A stretch of DNA of 64,000 nucleotides from VXNJ01 sp009840625 (GCA_965207915.1 OZ242304.1:558001-622000); one strand, 5' to 3'; positions 25,446-35,156 are shown, counted from the stretch's first letter. Notes: generated from the sequence alone by a model not told the origin. Made by a program: numbers and translations.

Positions 25446-26633
25446 TTACCCGCCGGCCGCGGCCAGATCGGCGCTGACCTGTTCGTAGCTTGCCTGCGGG
25501 TTGGCCTGAATCCTCGCCAGGCGGTAGAGATCGGCCGGGAAGTGCACCCTCTCGAACCGGGTGCTGACGGCAGATTCATAGCCCGCCGCCCGCACCAGGT
25601 CGGCGGCGGCCTGATCGTAGCCGCCGAACGGATAGGAGAAGTGATCGCCGCCGCCGATGGGCAGCAGAGCGTCGCGCGAGCTCACGACCTCGGCTTCGGC
25701 CGCGCCGCGGTCGCTGCGCAGAAGGCTCGGAATGTCGGCGTGGTTTAGGGTGTGGGACTGAACCGAAAACCCCCAGTTGCGCAGGCGCGCGAAAGCGCGG
25801 GCGCTCAGGTGCCCGGGTTCAAGTTGGTCGAATCCGGGCAGGACGAAGAACGTGGCCGGCAGGCGCAGGCGCAGCAAGACCGGTGCCGCATTGTGCAATT
25901 GGCTCGTGCGTCCATCATCGAAAGTTATGACCAGCGGATTGTCCGGCAGATCGGCCTTGCCTCGCAACGCCCTGACCAGTCGTTCGTATGGAACGACCGT
26001 GAAACCCTCGCCGACCAGGCCTTCCAGCTGGCTTGCGAACGCACCCGCATCGGGCACATCGTGGTAGTAGATGATCGGGGCGTCGATGCCCGCCGCGGGG
26101 TCGGCCGGTTCGCCCGGCGCCGGCAGCGGGTCGATTTGGCGTCGCAGTGATTGCGGCAGGCCCATGTACCGGCTCCCCAGCGGGTCGGCGACCACGTCTC
26201 CGCCGCCGGAGCCGCGCAGGACTGCCTTGGCGAACAACTGGCAGCGCGCCCCGGCGTGGTCAAACCCGGCCGCCAGCGGTGCGCCGAAGCGTTCGCGTCC
26301 TCCATGGGCGGCGAAGAATCCGGCCAGCTGCCGGTCGACCTCGCCTTCAGAGTCCGGGTCAGGCGGCGCCAGCCCGGCCGCTTGGACCTCCCCCGGCAGG
26401 GCCGCAGCGGACAGGAGCATCGTGCCCAGATCGGAAAGCCGAACCTGCCCGAACGGCCCCATCGCGGCGTCCGTGCAAAGTTCCAGGCGGGCGCCCGCAA
26501 AGCACTGCGTCAGCACCGAACCCTGGTAAGCGGGGGCCGATATCGGCGGTCCGACGCCATATCCGATCCGCGCCAGAAAAAGACCGAATTCGCCGGCCGC
26601 CCGGAACTCAGGGGCCCCGTCGGTCGCCGTCAT
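25446..26633 (-). CDS. Polysaccharide deacetylase (NodB-like)
   Basis: Carbohydrate esterase family 4. The metal and catalytic motifs are LVITFDDGR and the histidine pair SHTLNH; a later YPFGGYDQAA matches motif 3. These sit in the C-terminal 230 residues. The N-terminal 165 residues form an extra region with several cysteines and no recognised domain. No clear signal peptide is visible, which is unusual for a wall-acting enzyme. It starts at ATG 26633 and is followed by a small membrane protein gene in the same direction. Confidence 0.8.
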   Translation of the reverse strand: MTATDGAPEFRAAGEFGLFLARIGYGVGPPISAPAYQGSVLTQCFAGARLELCTDAAMGPFGQVRLSDLGTMLLSAAALPGEVQAAGLAPPDPDSEGEVDRQLAGFFAAHGGRERFGAPLAAGFDHAGARCQLFAKAVLRGSGGGDVVADPLGSRYMGLPQSLRRQIDPLPAPGEPADPAAGIDAPIIYYHDVPDAGAFASQLEGLVGEGFTVVPYERLVRALRGKADLPDNPLVITFDDGRTSQLHNAAPVLLRLRLPATFFVLPGFDQLEPGHLSARAFARLRNWGFSVQSHTLNHADIPSLLRSDRGAAEAEVVSSRDALLPIGGGDHFSYPFGGYDQAAADLVRAAGYESAVSTRFERVHFPADLYRLARIQANPQASYEQVSADLAAAGG

Positions 26634-26659
26634 CGCCTGCCCGGCAGCGGCCGCCGGGC

Positions 26660-26899
26660 CTATTGGACAATGTCGCCCTCCACCGGGTCGACGATCACGC
26701 CGCGCGACTGCATCCAGGCGATTCCGGCGTCTATGTTGTCCTCGTCGCCCTCTAGCGAGAGGACCATCCAGCCGATGTGCTCGCGTACGTCTGCGCGACG
26801 GATATTGGATACCAATTCGAAGTCGCGGGACACCAAATAGACGATCGGTTCGGTGATCAGTTCCTCAGGGAACGTCAATTTGAGGCGCACGCTAGCCAT
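26660..26899 (-). CDS. NIL domain-containing protein
   Basis: A 79-residue stand-alone NIL domain (an ACT-like fold found at the C-terminus of MetN methionine importers and in some ferredoxins). The pattern is VRLKLTFPEELITEPIVYLVS, then GWMVLSLEGDEDNIDAGI. The start ATG 26899 has GGGAG six bases upstream. It may sense or deliver a sulfur metabolite, but this is only inferred from the domain. Confidence 0.72.
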   Translation of the reverse strand: MASVRLKLTFPEELITEPIVYLVSRDFELVSNIRRADVREHIGWMVLSLEGDEDNIDAGIAWMQSRGVIVDPVEGDIVQ

Positions 26900-27047
26900 C
26901 TTCGACTCCCTAACCCGACACCGCGGGAGCTCGGGCAAATGCCGCTGTATGCCATTTTGATATGGACGGCGCCGATCGCCAAGCCAGACGCACCCTCGCG
27001 CCCTCCATAAAATGCGCGCAGCCAACACCAGCGGCCCGGGAGCGGCA

Positions 27048-28442
27048 ATGGCAGATTCACGACCTAACATCCTCTGGTATTGCACCGATCAGCAGCGCTT
27101 CGACACGATTGCCGCGCTCGGCAACGAGTACGTCCACACCGACACCGTCGACGGCCTGGTCGGGCGGGGCGTGAGCTTTACCCGCACGTACTGCCAGAGC
27201 CCGATCTGCACCCCTTCGCGCGCCAGCTTCCTCACCGGTCAGCTCCCCTCAACCGTCCGCGCCAACGGCAACGGCATCGAGTTCATGCCCCAGGACTATC
27301 CGCTGGTTACCCAGCTGCTGGCCGACGCCGGTTACGACTGCGGCCTGGTCGGCAAGCTGCACATAGCCACCGCCGAGGCCGGGGTCGAACCGCGCGGGCG
27401 CGACGGCTACCGGTTTTTCGCCTATTCGCACGCGCCCCGTGACGACTGGGCCGAAGGCCACGCATACGTCGAGTGGCTGCGCGAGCGGGGGCAGGACCTG
27501 AAGACGCTGCTGGCCTCACCGGACAACGTGCCGGCCCAGTACCAGCAGACGACCTGGGCGACCGACGCCTGCATCGAGTTCATCGACCAGCCGCGCAACG
27601 GTCCCTGGCTGCTGAGCGTCAATCCCTACTATCCGCACCCGCCGTTCAACCCGCCGCGCGAGTACTTCGAGCGGTTCGATCCAGAGTCCCTGCCCGGACC
27701 GATTTTTGAGGACGGGGACCTGGAAATCCAGCGCCGGATATCCGACGCGGGAGTCGACTTCCAGAACTACCCGGAGCACCCCGACAGCTTCGACGGCCAC
27801 AAGATCCAGGCCCAGTACTACGCCATGATCGAGCTGATCGACGACCAGCTGGCCCGACTGCTGAAGCACATCGAATCGGTCGGCCAGCTGGACAACACCC
27901 TGATCATCTTCACCTCCGATCACGGCGAATCGCTGGGCGATCACGGCCTGGTGGAAAAGGGCTGCCGGTTCATGGAGGGAATGGCGCGGGTGCCGCTGGT
28001 GATGTGCTGGCCGGGCCATTTTTGCCAGGGATTGCGGTCGGACGCCCTGGTGCAGCTGACCGACATCGCCCCGACCCTGCTGGAGATTGCGGGACTGGAC
28101 ATCCCCGAACGCATGAACGGGCGATCGCTGCTGCCGATCCTGACCGGCGACTCGGATCCGGAAGAATTCCGCGACTATGTGCGCTGCGAATTCCGCAACG
28201 CGATCCGGCTCGGCGACGGGACTCACGCGTCCATGATTGCCGACAAGCGCTGGAAGTTGGTCCTTTACCACGGCAAGGAGGGGCTTGGCGAACTGTACGA
28301 CCTGGCTGCGGACCCGAACGAGCACCGCAATCTTTACTACGAGCCCGAAAGTGCCGAAGTTATCAATCGCTACATGATCAAAATGTTTGACGACACCGTG
28401 TTCGAAACCGACTGGGGCCCGCGCCGCGTCGGGTGGATTTGA
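27048..28442 (+). CDS. Sulfatase (type I, formylglycine-dependent)
   Basis: A second sulfatase, 464 residues. The N-terminus reads RPNILWYCTDQQRFDT and the signature is PICTPSRASFLTG, with the cysteine of C-T-P-S-R as the formylglycine precursor. IIFTSDHGESLGDHG supplies metal ligands, and the C-terminal ELYDLAADPNEHRNL is the usual sulfatase tail. No signal peptide is visible. ATG 27048 is chosen because GGGAG precedes it; an in-frame start at 27012 would add 12 residues. A LarA-like gene follows 58 bases downstream. Confidence 0.9.
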   Translation: MADSRPNILWYCTDQQRFDTIAALGNEYVHTDTVDGLVGRGVSFTRTYCQSPICTPSRASFLTGQLPSTVRANGNGIEFMPQDYPLVTQLLADAGYDCGLVGKLHIATAEAGVEPRGRDGYRFFAYSHAPRDDWAEGHAYVEWLRERGQDLKTLLASPDNVPAQYQQTTWATDACIEFIDQPRNGPWLLSVNPYYPHPPFNPPREYFERFDPESLPGPIFEDGDLEIQRRISDAGVDFQNYPEHPDSFDGHKIQAQYYAMIELIDDQLARLLKHIESVGQLDNTLIIFTSDHGESLGDHGLVEKGCRFMEGMARVPLVMCWPGHFCQGLRSDALVQLTDIAPTLLEIAGLDIPERMNGRSLLPILTGDSDPEEFRDYVRCEFRNAIRLGDGTHASMIADKRWKLVLYHGKEGLGELYDLAADPNEHRNLYYEPESAEVINRYMIKMFDDTVFETDWGPRRVGWI

Positions 28443-28500
28443 GCAAAGCTCCGCAAGCGGCCCAACCGGCGGCGACCGGCCTAGCAGGGAGATCAGGGAC

Positions 28501-29754
28501 ATGCAATACCCCAATATGCTGCGCATGCGTCAGGACCTGGTCACCGACCACATTCCCGACCTTGAGGGGCACCTCAGCGGCCGCCTGCAGGCGGCCCTGG
28601 CCAAATCGGAACTGACCCCCAACGGCTCCGTTGCAATCGGGGTCGGGAGCCGCGGCGTAACGCCCATTGTCACCGTCGTAAAAACCCTGGTCCAGGGGTT
28701 GAAGGCGGCCGGGCTCCGCCCGTTCGTCGTCCCGGCGATGGGCAGTCACGGCGGCGGGACCGCCGAGGGCCAGGCCTCGGTGCTGGCCGAGTACGGCGTG
28801 ACCGAGGACGCGGTCGGCGCACCGGTGCGGGCCACCATGGAGACCGTCCTGGTCGGCCACACCGATGACGGGGTCGAAGTTCACATGGACGCCAACGCCC
28901 ACGCCGCCGATCACGTGATCCCGATCGGCCGAGTCAAGCTCCACACCGGCATGATCGGCCCGATCCAGAGCGGCCTGTGCAAGATCCTGTCCATCGGCCT
29001 GGGCAAGCGATTCGGCGCCGAACGCATCCACGAATCCGGCGTCAACCGGCAGGTGCCCAAGGCGGCCCAGGTAATGCTGGACACCGGCAAGATCCTCTGC
29101 GGGGTGGGGCTGGTCGAGAACCCGCTTGACGAGACCATTTACGCCGAGATGCCGACACCGGCCGAATACATCGCCACCGATCGCGACCTGCTCGCCAAGT
29201 CGATAGCCATATTCCCGGAACTCCCGACCGACCGCGCCCATCTGCTGATGGTCGATGAAATGGGCAAGAACATCTCCGGTTCGGGCATGGACTCGAACGT
29301 TATCGGGACCAAGGCTTTCCGGTACAGGGAGCGCGAGCGCAAGCAGTTCGAGTTCATCAGCGTGCATCGCCTGACCCAGGCGTCGCACGGCAACGCAGCC
29401 GGTCTGGGGCAGGCGCAATTTACCACCCGCCAGCTGGTCGACGAGGTGGACTGGAACGACACCTACATCAACATGATCACCGCGATGGCGCCCGACTCGG
29501 GTTGTCCGATGGTCTTCGAATCCGACCGCGAATGCCTGAACGTGGGGTTTTCGATGGCCGGCCGCCGCGCCCGCGCCGACGGCGAGGACCTCAAGGTCAT
29601 GCGGATCATCAACACGATGGAAATCGGGCACTTTTGGGCGTCCGAAGCCCTGGCCCAGGAGATCCAGGCTTCCGGCAAGGCCGAACTTGTCGGCCCGGCA
29701 GCCGGGTTCGCCTTCGGCGACGCCGGTGAAATGCTTGGCCTGAGAAACCTCTGA
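28501..29754 (+). CDS. LarA-like (DUF2088) protein
   Basis: About 417 residues resembling the N-terminal domain of nickel-pincer lactate racemase and its relatives (DUF2088). Visible are AIGVGSRGVTPI, VVPAMGSHGGGTAEGQ and the RVKLHTG region, which are positions of substrate and cofactor contact in LarA-type proteins. It may isomerise a hydroxy acid or sugar acid. No larB, larC or larE cofactor genes are nearby. The start ATG 28501 has GGAG upstream. It follows the sulfatase in the same direction, so they probably share a transcript. Confidence 0.7.
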   Translation: MQYPNMLRMRQDLVTDHIPDLEGHLSGRLQAALAKSELTPNGSVAIGVGSRGVTPIVTVVKTLVQGLKAAGLRPFVVPAMGSHGGGTAEGQASVLAEYGVTEDAVGAPVRATMETVLVGHTDDGVEVHMDANAHAADHVIPIGRVKLHTGMIGPIQSGLCKILSIGLGKRFGAERIHESGVNRQVPKAAQVMLDTGKILCGVGLVENPLDETIYAEMPTPAEYIATDRDLLAKSIAIFPELPTDRAHLLMVDEMGKNISGSGMDSNVIGTKAFRYRERERKQFEFISVHRLTQASHGNAAGLGQAQFTTRQLVDEVDWNDTYINMITAMAPDSGCPMVFESDRECLNVGFSMAGRRARADGEDLKVMRIINTMEIGHFWASEALAQEIQASGKAELVGPAAGFAFGDAGEMLGLRNL

Positions 29755-29786
29755 CCAGAACCCCTTAGCCCGCCTCGCGGCCCACC

Positions 29787-30977
29787 ATCAACGCCGAAAC
29801 GGCCCAGCCGGCCGCGAACTGGCCCAGATACCGTCCCACCATCGGCGCGGGCGGGGCGGCGTTCGTCCTTTTCGGAGTCTCACTGACCGTCATCGGCCCG
29901 CTCCTGCAGCCGATCCGCGAGGAGTTTGCGACCAACAACGCCACCATCGGATTGCTTTTCCTTTTTTCGTCCGCCGCGCACGTTGCGGGAACGATGGCCG
30001 GATCGTATTTTTCGGACCTCATCGGGCGGCGGCTGTTCGTCGTAGCCGGTCTGGTCACCCTGGCGCTCGGGTTCCTCTTTTCGGGGCTGGCGCCGAACAT
30101 TCAGATCTTTCTGCTGAACGGCGTGTTTTTCGGGATCGGATACGGCATGCTCGACGGGCCCTGCAACGCCCTGCTGGTCGACATTTCCGGTCCCCGCTCG
30201 GCCCGGGTCCTGAACTTCGTGCACGGCGGATTCGGAGTCGGTGCGGTGATCGGACCGGTTTTCGCCGCGGTCGTCTACAGTCAAACGGGCGACTGGCGAC
30301 CGGTGTTCGTAGCGCTGGCGGTGGCCTGGCTCCTGCTGGCGATTCCGTTTGCCCTCGTGTCGGTCCCAAAGGAATTGCCGGCGCGGTCGGCGGGATGGCG
30401 AATACGCAGCGTGCTCGGGCTGCATCTGGCGCTGATCATGGGGGTAATGTTCTGCGCGGTTGGGGTTGAGTTGATCTATCAGTCCTGGCTGCCCAGCTTC
30501 CTCGAATTGGAGCGCGGCTTCGAACGCACGATCGCGGCCGCATCGCTGACTGCGGTCTCGGTCGGACTGGTCCTCGGTCGGGCAGCGATGGGGCTCGTAG
30601 CCGGCCGCTGGGACCCATACCGGCTGCTGGCGGTCCTGATGGCGGGATGCGCCCTGGCGGCGTTGGCGGCAATGTTGGTTCAGAGTCCGGTGCTGGCGGT
30701 CGCCTTGTTCGGCCTGGCATCTCTGCTGGCGGCCGGGGGTTTTCCGACCGCGATCTCGCTGGGAACGGCCGACCTTCGGTCAAACGTGGGCAGCGCCACG
30801 GGCCTGATCGTGGCGTCGGCGGGAATCGCCGGGATGACTTTTCCGCCGATCTCGGGAGTGCTGGCCGAAAATGGGCAATTCGATCTGGTCATGCTCCTGC
30901 CGGCGCCGCTCGCCCTGCTCGGAGCGGGGCTGGTGCTGATTGCGCGAATGAACAGGCGCCAAGCGGGGCACTCGTGA
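29787..30977 (+). CDS. Major facilitator superfamily transporter (start codon unclear)
   Basis: Twelve-helix transporter with the first helix VLFGVSLTVIGPLLQPIREEF and the loop GSYFSDLIGRRL, which matches the MFS loop 2-3 motif G-x3-D-x2-G-R-R. The first conventional start in frame is TTG 29952, but helix 1 and its loop are encoded upstream, from about 29850, where there is no ATG, GTG or TTG back to a stop at 29766. I placed the start at ATC 29787. The stop overlaps the start of the ROK gene by four bases, so the two are coupled, suggesting sugar transport followed by phosphorylation. Confidence 0.78.
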   Translation: MNAETAQPAANWPRYRPTIGAGGAAFVLFGVSLTVIGPLLQPIREEFATNNATIGLLFLFSSAAHVAGTMAGSYFSDLIGRRLFVVAGLVTLALGFLFSGLAPNIQIFLLNGVFFGIGYGMLDGPCNALLVDISGPRSARVLNFVHGGFGVGAVIGPVFAAVVYSQTGDWRPVFVALAVAWLLLAIPFALVSVPKELPARSAGWRIRSVLGLHLALIMGVMFCAVGVELIYQSWLPSFLELERGFERTIAAASLTAVSVGLVLGRAAMGLVAGRWDPYRLLAVLMAGCALAALAAMLVQSPVLAVALFGLASLLAAGGFPTAISLGTADLRSNVGSATGLIVASAGIAGMTFPPISGVLAENGQFDLVMLLPAPLALLGAGLVLIARMNRRQAGHS

Positions 30978-31954
30978 ACGACGAACTATCGCGATCGGTG
31001 CTGGCAGTCGACTTCGGCGGCACCCAAATCCGCGCCGCCCGAGTGATGCGCGACGGTTCGATCCTCGATGAAAACTACGGCCTGACCGGCGACGGTGAAC
31101 CCGGCGAAGTGGTCGCCCGGATCATCGGCGTCGTCGCCCGGTCCTGGGAAGCGGCGGCAGCGGCAGGCGACAAACCCGCCGCGATTTCGATTGCCGCACC
31201 CGGTCCGATCGACTTCGCCAGGGGGGTGATCCTGAGCGCACCGAATATTGCCGGATTCGCCAACGTTCCCATCTGCGATTCGGTCAGCGAGCGGTTCGGG
31301 GTCCCGGTTTTTCTGCAAAACGACGCCAACGCGGCCGCCCTGGCCGAGCACGAGTTCGGGGCCGGTCGCGGATTCAATCACATGGTCTACCTGACCATTT
31401 CGTCAGGGATCGGGGCGGGGATCATCTCGCACGGGAGCCTGTTGCAGGGCGCGACCGGCAATGCCGGTGAAGTCGGCCAGATGACGGTGGACTTGAACGA
31501 CCGCGTCTACCAATCGGGGTGTCTGGGCACGATGGAGGGCCAGGCTTCGGGCGACCACCTGGCAAAATACGCCGCGTCCCGGCTGGCGGCCGGCCAGCGG
31601 TCCTCGCTGACGAAGGTCGTGGCCGACGGCGGCGAGCTTGACGGTGAAGCGGTTGTCGCTGCGGCGCGCGACGGCGACCCGCTGGCGCTGGCGACCTGGC
31701 AGCGCGCGCTTGCCGGGCTCGGTGCCGGGACGGTCAGTTTCGTGCACGTCCTGAACCCCGAGATCATAGTCGTTGGCGGCGGGGTGGCCAACGCCGGCGA
31801 GATGCTGTTTGGGCCGCTGCGCGATTACGTCAGGCGCTGGACCTTACCCGGGTTTTCCGAACACCTGCAGATCGTTCCGGCCGCCCTGGGCAACCGGGTC
31901 GGGATTTTGGGCGCCGCTGTCTGGGGGTGGCGAAATCAGGCCGGGCAGGCCTGA
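30974..31954 (+). CDS. ROK family sugar kinase-like protein
   Basis: About 326 residues. The ATP-binding start is VDFGGTQIRAARV and the ROK segment AGRGFNHMVYLTISSGIGAGII is present. The usual ROK zinc site (GHM... then CxCGxxGC) is mostly lost: the histidine position reads GQM, and only the final GC of the cysteine cluster remains (SGCLGTMEG). It may still be a sugar kinase, but the structure is probably held without zinc. The start is GTG 30974, overlapping the MFS stop. Its 3' end overlaps the convergent binding-protein gene by 19 bases. Confidence 0.78.
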   Translation: MNDELSRSVLAVDFGGTQIRAARVMRDGSILDENYGLTGDGEPGEVVARIIGVVARSWEAAAAAGDKPAAISIAAPGPIDFARGVILSAPNIAGFANVPICDSVSERFGVPVFLQNDANAAALAEHEFGAGRGFNHMVYLTISSGIGAGIISHGSLLQGATGNAGEVGQMTVDLNDRVYQSGCLGTMEGQASGDHLAKYAASRLAAGQRSSLTKVVADGGELDGEAVVAAARDGDPLALATWQRALAGLGAGTVSFVHVLNPEIIVVGGGVANAGEMLFGPLRDYVRRWTLPGFSEHLQIVPAALGNRVGILGAAVWGWRNQAGQA

Positions 31955-33597
31955 GCGGTGCTGACGAGGCTGAGCCAATCGGACAGGACCTGCAGGTCAA
32001 AACCTTCGATCCAGGGTTGGACCAGGTAACGGTCGCTCCCGAAATACAGTGGCAGCAGTGGATGGTCGCCCACAACCTGGCGCTCGGCGGCCCGGAATAG
32101 GGCCAACCGGTCGGGACCAAATCCGAGGTCATCGGCCTCGGCGATCAGGGAGTCAACCGTATCCGAGCTGTACTCGAAATGATTGACCGGACTCTCGGAC
32201 CCAAATAGTGCTGCGACGAAGTTCTCCGGGTCCAGGTAGTCGGCGTACCAGCCCAGCGCGAAAAGCTGGAATTTGGGATCGGACGGTCCGTCCAGGGCGT
32301 CCAGGGTTTCGGCGAACGTCAGGGTCCGGAATTTGACATCGACGCCGAGGTTTCGCTTGAGGCTCTGGGCGATGGTCCACTCGAGCCAATCGACGTTCAG
32401 AGATCGCCCGACCAAAGTGAAGATTATCTCGGGCAGGTCCTCGGCGGACCCGTAGCTGGACTCGGCCAGCAGTTCGCGCGCCCGCTCCGGATCGTAGCCG
32501 GGAACCCCGGCCGATCCGGCCTCGTAACCAGGAATGCCCGGCGGGATTATTCCATCCGCCACCTGAATCGATCCGTCGTTCTGGAGCAGGACCAAGCGAT
32601 CGACGTTGATCGCGTGTGCAAATGCGGCCCGGACCAGGGGATCGTCGAATGGGGGAGTTTCCGACCTGAATCCCAGGTAGGAGAGCGACACCGGCGGCGA
32701 GGCGGTCACGTGGGAGCTCAGCGGATGCGCCGGATCCGTCACCTGGATCAGCGTGGGGCCGGCAATGGGGATTGCGTCGAACCCACCGCGCTGATACGTG
32801 TCGAACGCCTGCTGCCCGCCCACCGGGTGAAATTCGGCCCGGATCAGTTCGGTCTCCGCGCCGCGATGGTGATTGCGGTTGCCGGTGACGATGATCGGAT
32901 CGCCTTCGTCGGCGCGCGGATAGTCGACCAAAACGAAGGCGCCACTGGAATTGGGATTGAGCCACCAGCCGGTTTGCTCGACCTGATTGGCGTCGACGAC
33001 GTAGCTGGCCGGATAGCTCAGTTTCTGCAGAAACGAGGATTTGGGCTGCTCAAGCTCAATCTGCACGGTCCGCCCATCGACCGCGCGAACACCCGGGAGG
33101 TCGGCGCGGAGGGCGGCGCGGAATTCTTTCGCCCCCAAAATGTCGCCGAGGTAGGTCTGCGCGGTGCTAGAGGCAACTTCCGGCGAGAGGGCGCGCCGGA
33201 TGGAGAAAACCACGTCGTCGGCGTCGATCGGGGCCCCGTCGGCAAAGGCGGTGTCCGGGCGCAGGGTGAAAGTGTAAATGCGCCGGTCTTCGGACTGTTC
33301 CCAATCGATGGCCAGATCACCCTCGATCGAACCATCGCTTGTGCCGCGGACCAACCCCGAGAACAACAATCCAATGTAGAAATTCGAGGACGAACTGCGG
33401 GCGGTGGCCGGATCCAGGGTGATCGGGCGGCGCTGGGCCATCCGCAGGACATTGGGGGCCGGCGTACACACGGCCTGCGCGTCGGCAGACGATTCGTCGC
33501 CGAAAACGGGCGAAGCCGGCCAGGTCAGGGCGAGCAGCAGCGCCAGCAGCAATCCGATCGTGCTCCAGCGTGCGACCGGCGCCAATTGCTCGGTCAT
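31936..33597 (-). CDS. ABC transporter substrate-binding protein, oligopeptide type (SBP_bac_5)
   Basis: An extracytoplasmic binding protein for peptides, oligosaccharides or nickel-type ligands. A signal peptide is present (WSTIGLLLALLLALTWPASPVFG). The family motif RPITLDPATA lies just after it, followed by AFADGAPIDADDVVFSIRRAL. At 553 residues the length is normal. The start ATG 33597 fits the signal peptide. No permease or ATPase accompanies it, so it is an orphan subunit. It is divergent from glpK, with 68 bases between starts. Confidence 0.85.
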   Translation of the reverse strand: MTEQLAPVARWSTIGLLLALLLALTWPASPVFGDESSADAQAVCTPAPNVLRMAQRRPITLDPATARSSSSNFYIGLLFSGLVRGTSDGSIEGDLAIDWEQSEDRRIYTFTLRPDTAFADGAPIDADDVVFSIRRALSPEVASSTAQTYLGDILGAKEFRAALRADLPGVRAVDGRTVQIELEQPKSSFLQKLSYPASYVVDANQVEQTGWWLNPNSSGAFVLVDYPRADEGDPIIVTGNRNHHRGAETELIRAEFHPVGGQQAFDTYQRGGFDAIPIAGPTLIQVTDPAHPLSSHVTASPPVSLSYLGFRSETPPFDDPLVRAAFAHAINVDRLVLLQNDGSIQVADGIIPPGIPGYEAGSAGVPGYDPERARELLAESSYGSAEDLPEIIFTLVGRSLNVDWLEWTIAQSLKRNLGVDVKFRTLTFAETLDALDGPSDPKFQLFALGWYADYLDPENFVAALFGSESPVNHFEYSSDTVDSLIAEADDLGFGPDRLALFRAAERQVVGDHPLLPLYFGSDRYLVQPWIEGFDLQVLSDWLSLVSTAQACPA

Positions 33598-33665
33598 GTA
33601 GGAGGGTTCAGTGTCTTCCGCGGAACGGGACGCCAGAATTACCGGGCAGTCTGGTGAAAGCCGCC

Positions 33666-35156
33666 ATGCAGATTCCGGCAACAAATTATCTTTTGGCGAT
33701 CGACCAGGGCACCTCCGGCACCACCGTGTTGGCGGTGGACCGTGGCGGCAAGGTCCTCGACCGCGCCTACCGTCCGCTGGGGTCGCGGTTCCCCCGCGAC
33801 GGATGGGTCGAGCAGAGCTCCGAAGAGATTTTCGAATCGGCCCTGGGGGCAGCCCGCGAACTGCTGGGCCGCCAGGGATCGCCGCCCGCCGGGATTGGCA
33901 TAACCAACCAGCGCGAGACGACCCTTCTCTGGGACCGGGCCAGCTCCCGGCCGCTGGCTCCGGCCATCGTATGGCAGGACCGGCGGACCGCCGAAATCTG
34001 CCTGGAGCTCAAGCAGCGGGGCGCCGAGGCCATGGTCCAGGAGCGGACCGGGTTGGTCATCGATCCGTATTTTTCGGGGACCAAGCTAGCCTGGTTGTTC
34101 GATTCCGATCCGGACCTTGCGGCCAGGGCCCGCTCCGGCCGGGTGTGCTTCGGGACGGTGGATTCCTGGCTCATCTGGAAACTCACCGGCGGACGCGAGC
34201 ACGTTATCGACGCGACCAATGCCGCGCGCACGATGCTGGCCCGCATCGATCCGCCGGGTTGGGATGACGATCTTCTGGATCTTTTGGGGGTGCCCCGTTC
34301 GATCCTGCCCCGGATCGTTCCCTCCTCGGGATGGAGCGCGCTTACCGACCGCGACGTGTTCGGCGCGGCGGTGCCTTTGGCCGGGATCGCCGGCGACCAG
34401 CACGCGGCGCTTTTCGGGCAAGCCTGCTTTGAGCCCGGGCAGGTCAAGACGACCTACGGCACCGGCTGTTTCGTGCTGCTGAATGCCGGGAGCCGTCCGC
34501 CCCGCTCGGAGAACAAACTCCTGCCCACCCTGGCCTGGCAGATCGGCGAAGAGACCACGTACGCGCTGGAGGGCTCAGTCTTCATGGGCGGGGCGACCGT
34601 GCAGTGGCTGCGCGACAACCTCGGCCTGATCGAAAACGCCGCCGAGTCCGAAACGGTTGCAGGCAGCGTTCCCGACAGCGGGGGAGCGATCCTGGTGCCC
34701 GCGTTCACCGGCCTGGGCGCGCCCGACTGGGACCCCGACGCGCGGGCCGCCATCCTGGGAATGACCCGCGACACGCGGTCCGCGCACATCGTCCGCGCCG
34801 GCCTGGAATCGATCGCCCTCCAGGTCTGCGACGTCCTGGCGGCAATGGGCGCCGATACCGGCTCGCCGATCGCCGAGATGCGGGTAGACGGTGGGGCCGC
34901 GGAGAACGACCTGCTGATGCAGATGCAGGCCGACTACAGCGGCATGGCGGTCATCCGGCCGGCGGTGACCGAGACGACCGGGCTAGGCGCCGCCCTGCTG
35001 GCCGGGTTAACGCTCGGCTGGTGGCCGGACCTGGCCGCTATCTCCGGGGTCTGGGAACGCCAGGCCACCTTCGACCCTGACCGGGACCTGGATCGCGTCG
35101 CGATGATGGCTAACTGGCGCCGCGCGGTGGAGCGGTCTATGGGCTGGGCACGCTAG
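33666..35156 (+). CDS. glpK: Glycerol kinase
   Basis: FGGY-family kinase that makes glycerol 3-phosphate. LLAIDQGTSGTTVLAVD is the N-terminal phosphate-binding strand; GITNQRETTLLWDR is the glycerol-binding region of GlpK; TYGTGCFVLLN and MRVDGGAAENDLLMQ complete the actin-like fold. At 496 residues the length is normal. The start ATG 33666 fits the family N-terminus. No glpF or glpD is nearby. Confidence 0.9.
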   Translation: MQIPATNYLLAIDQGTSGTTVLAVDRGGKVLDRAYRPLGSRFPRDGWVEQSSEEIFESALGAARELLGRQGSPPAGIGITNQRETTLLWDRASSRPLAPAIVWQDRRTAEICLELKQRGAEAMVQERTGLVIDPYFSGTKLAWLFDSDPDLAARARSGRVCFGTVDSWLIWKLTGGREHVIDATNAARTMLARIDPPGWDDDLLDLLGVPRSILPRIVPSSGWSALTDRDVFGAAVPLAGIAGDQHAALFGQACFEPGQVKTTYGTGCFVLLNAGSRPPRSENKLLPTLAWQIGEETTYALEGSVFMGGATVQWLRDNLGLIENAAESETVAGSVPDSGGAILVPAFTGLGAPDWDPDARAAILGMTRDTRSAHIVRAGLESIALQVCDVLAAMGADTGSPIAEMRVDGGAAENDLLMQMQADYSGMAVIRPAVTETTGLGAALLAGLTLGWWPDLAAISGVWERQATFDPDRDLDRVAMMANWRRAVERSMGWAR

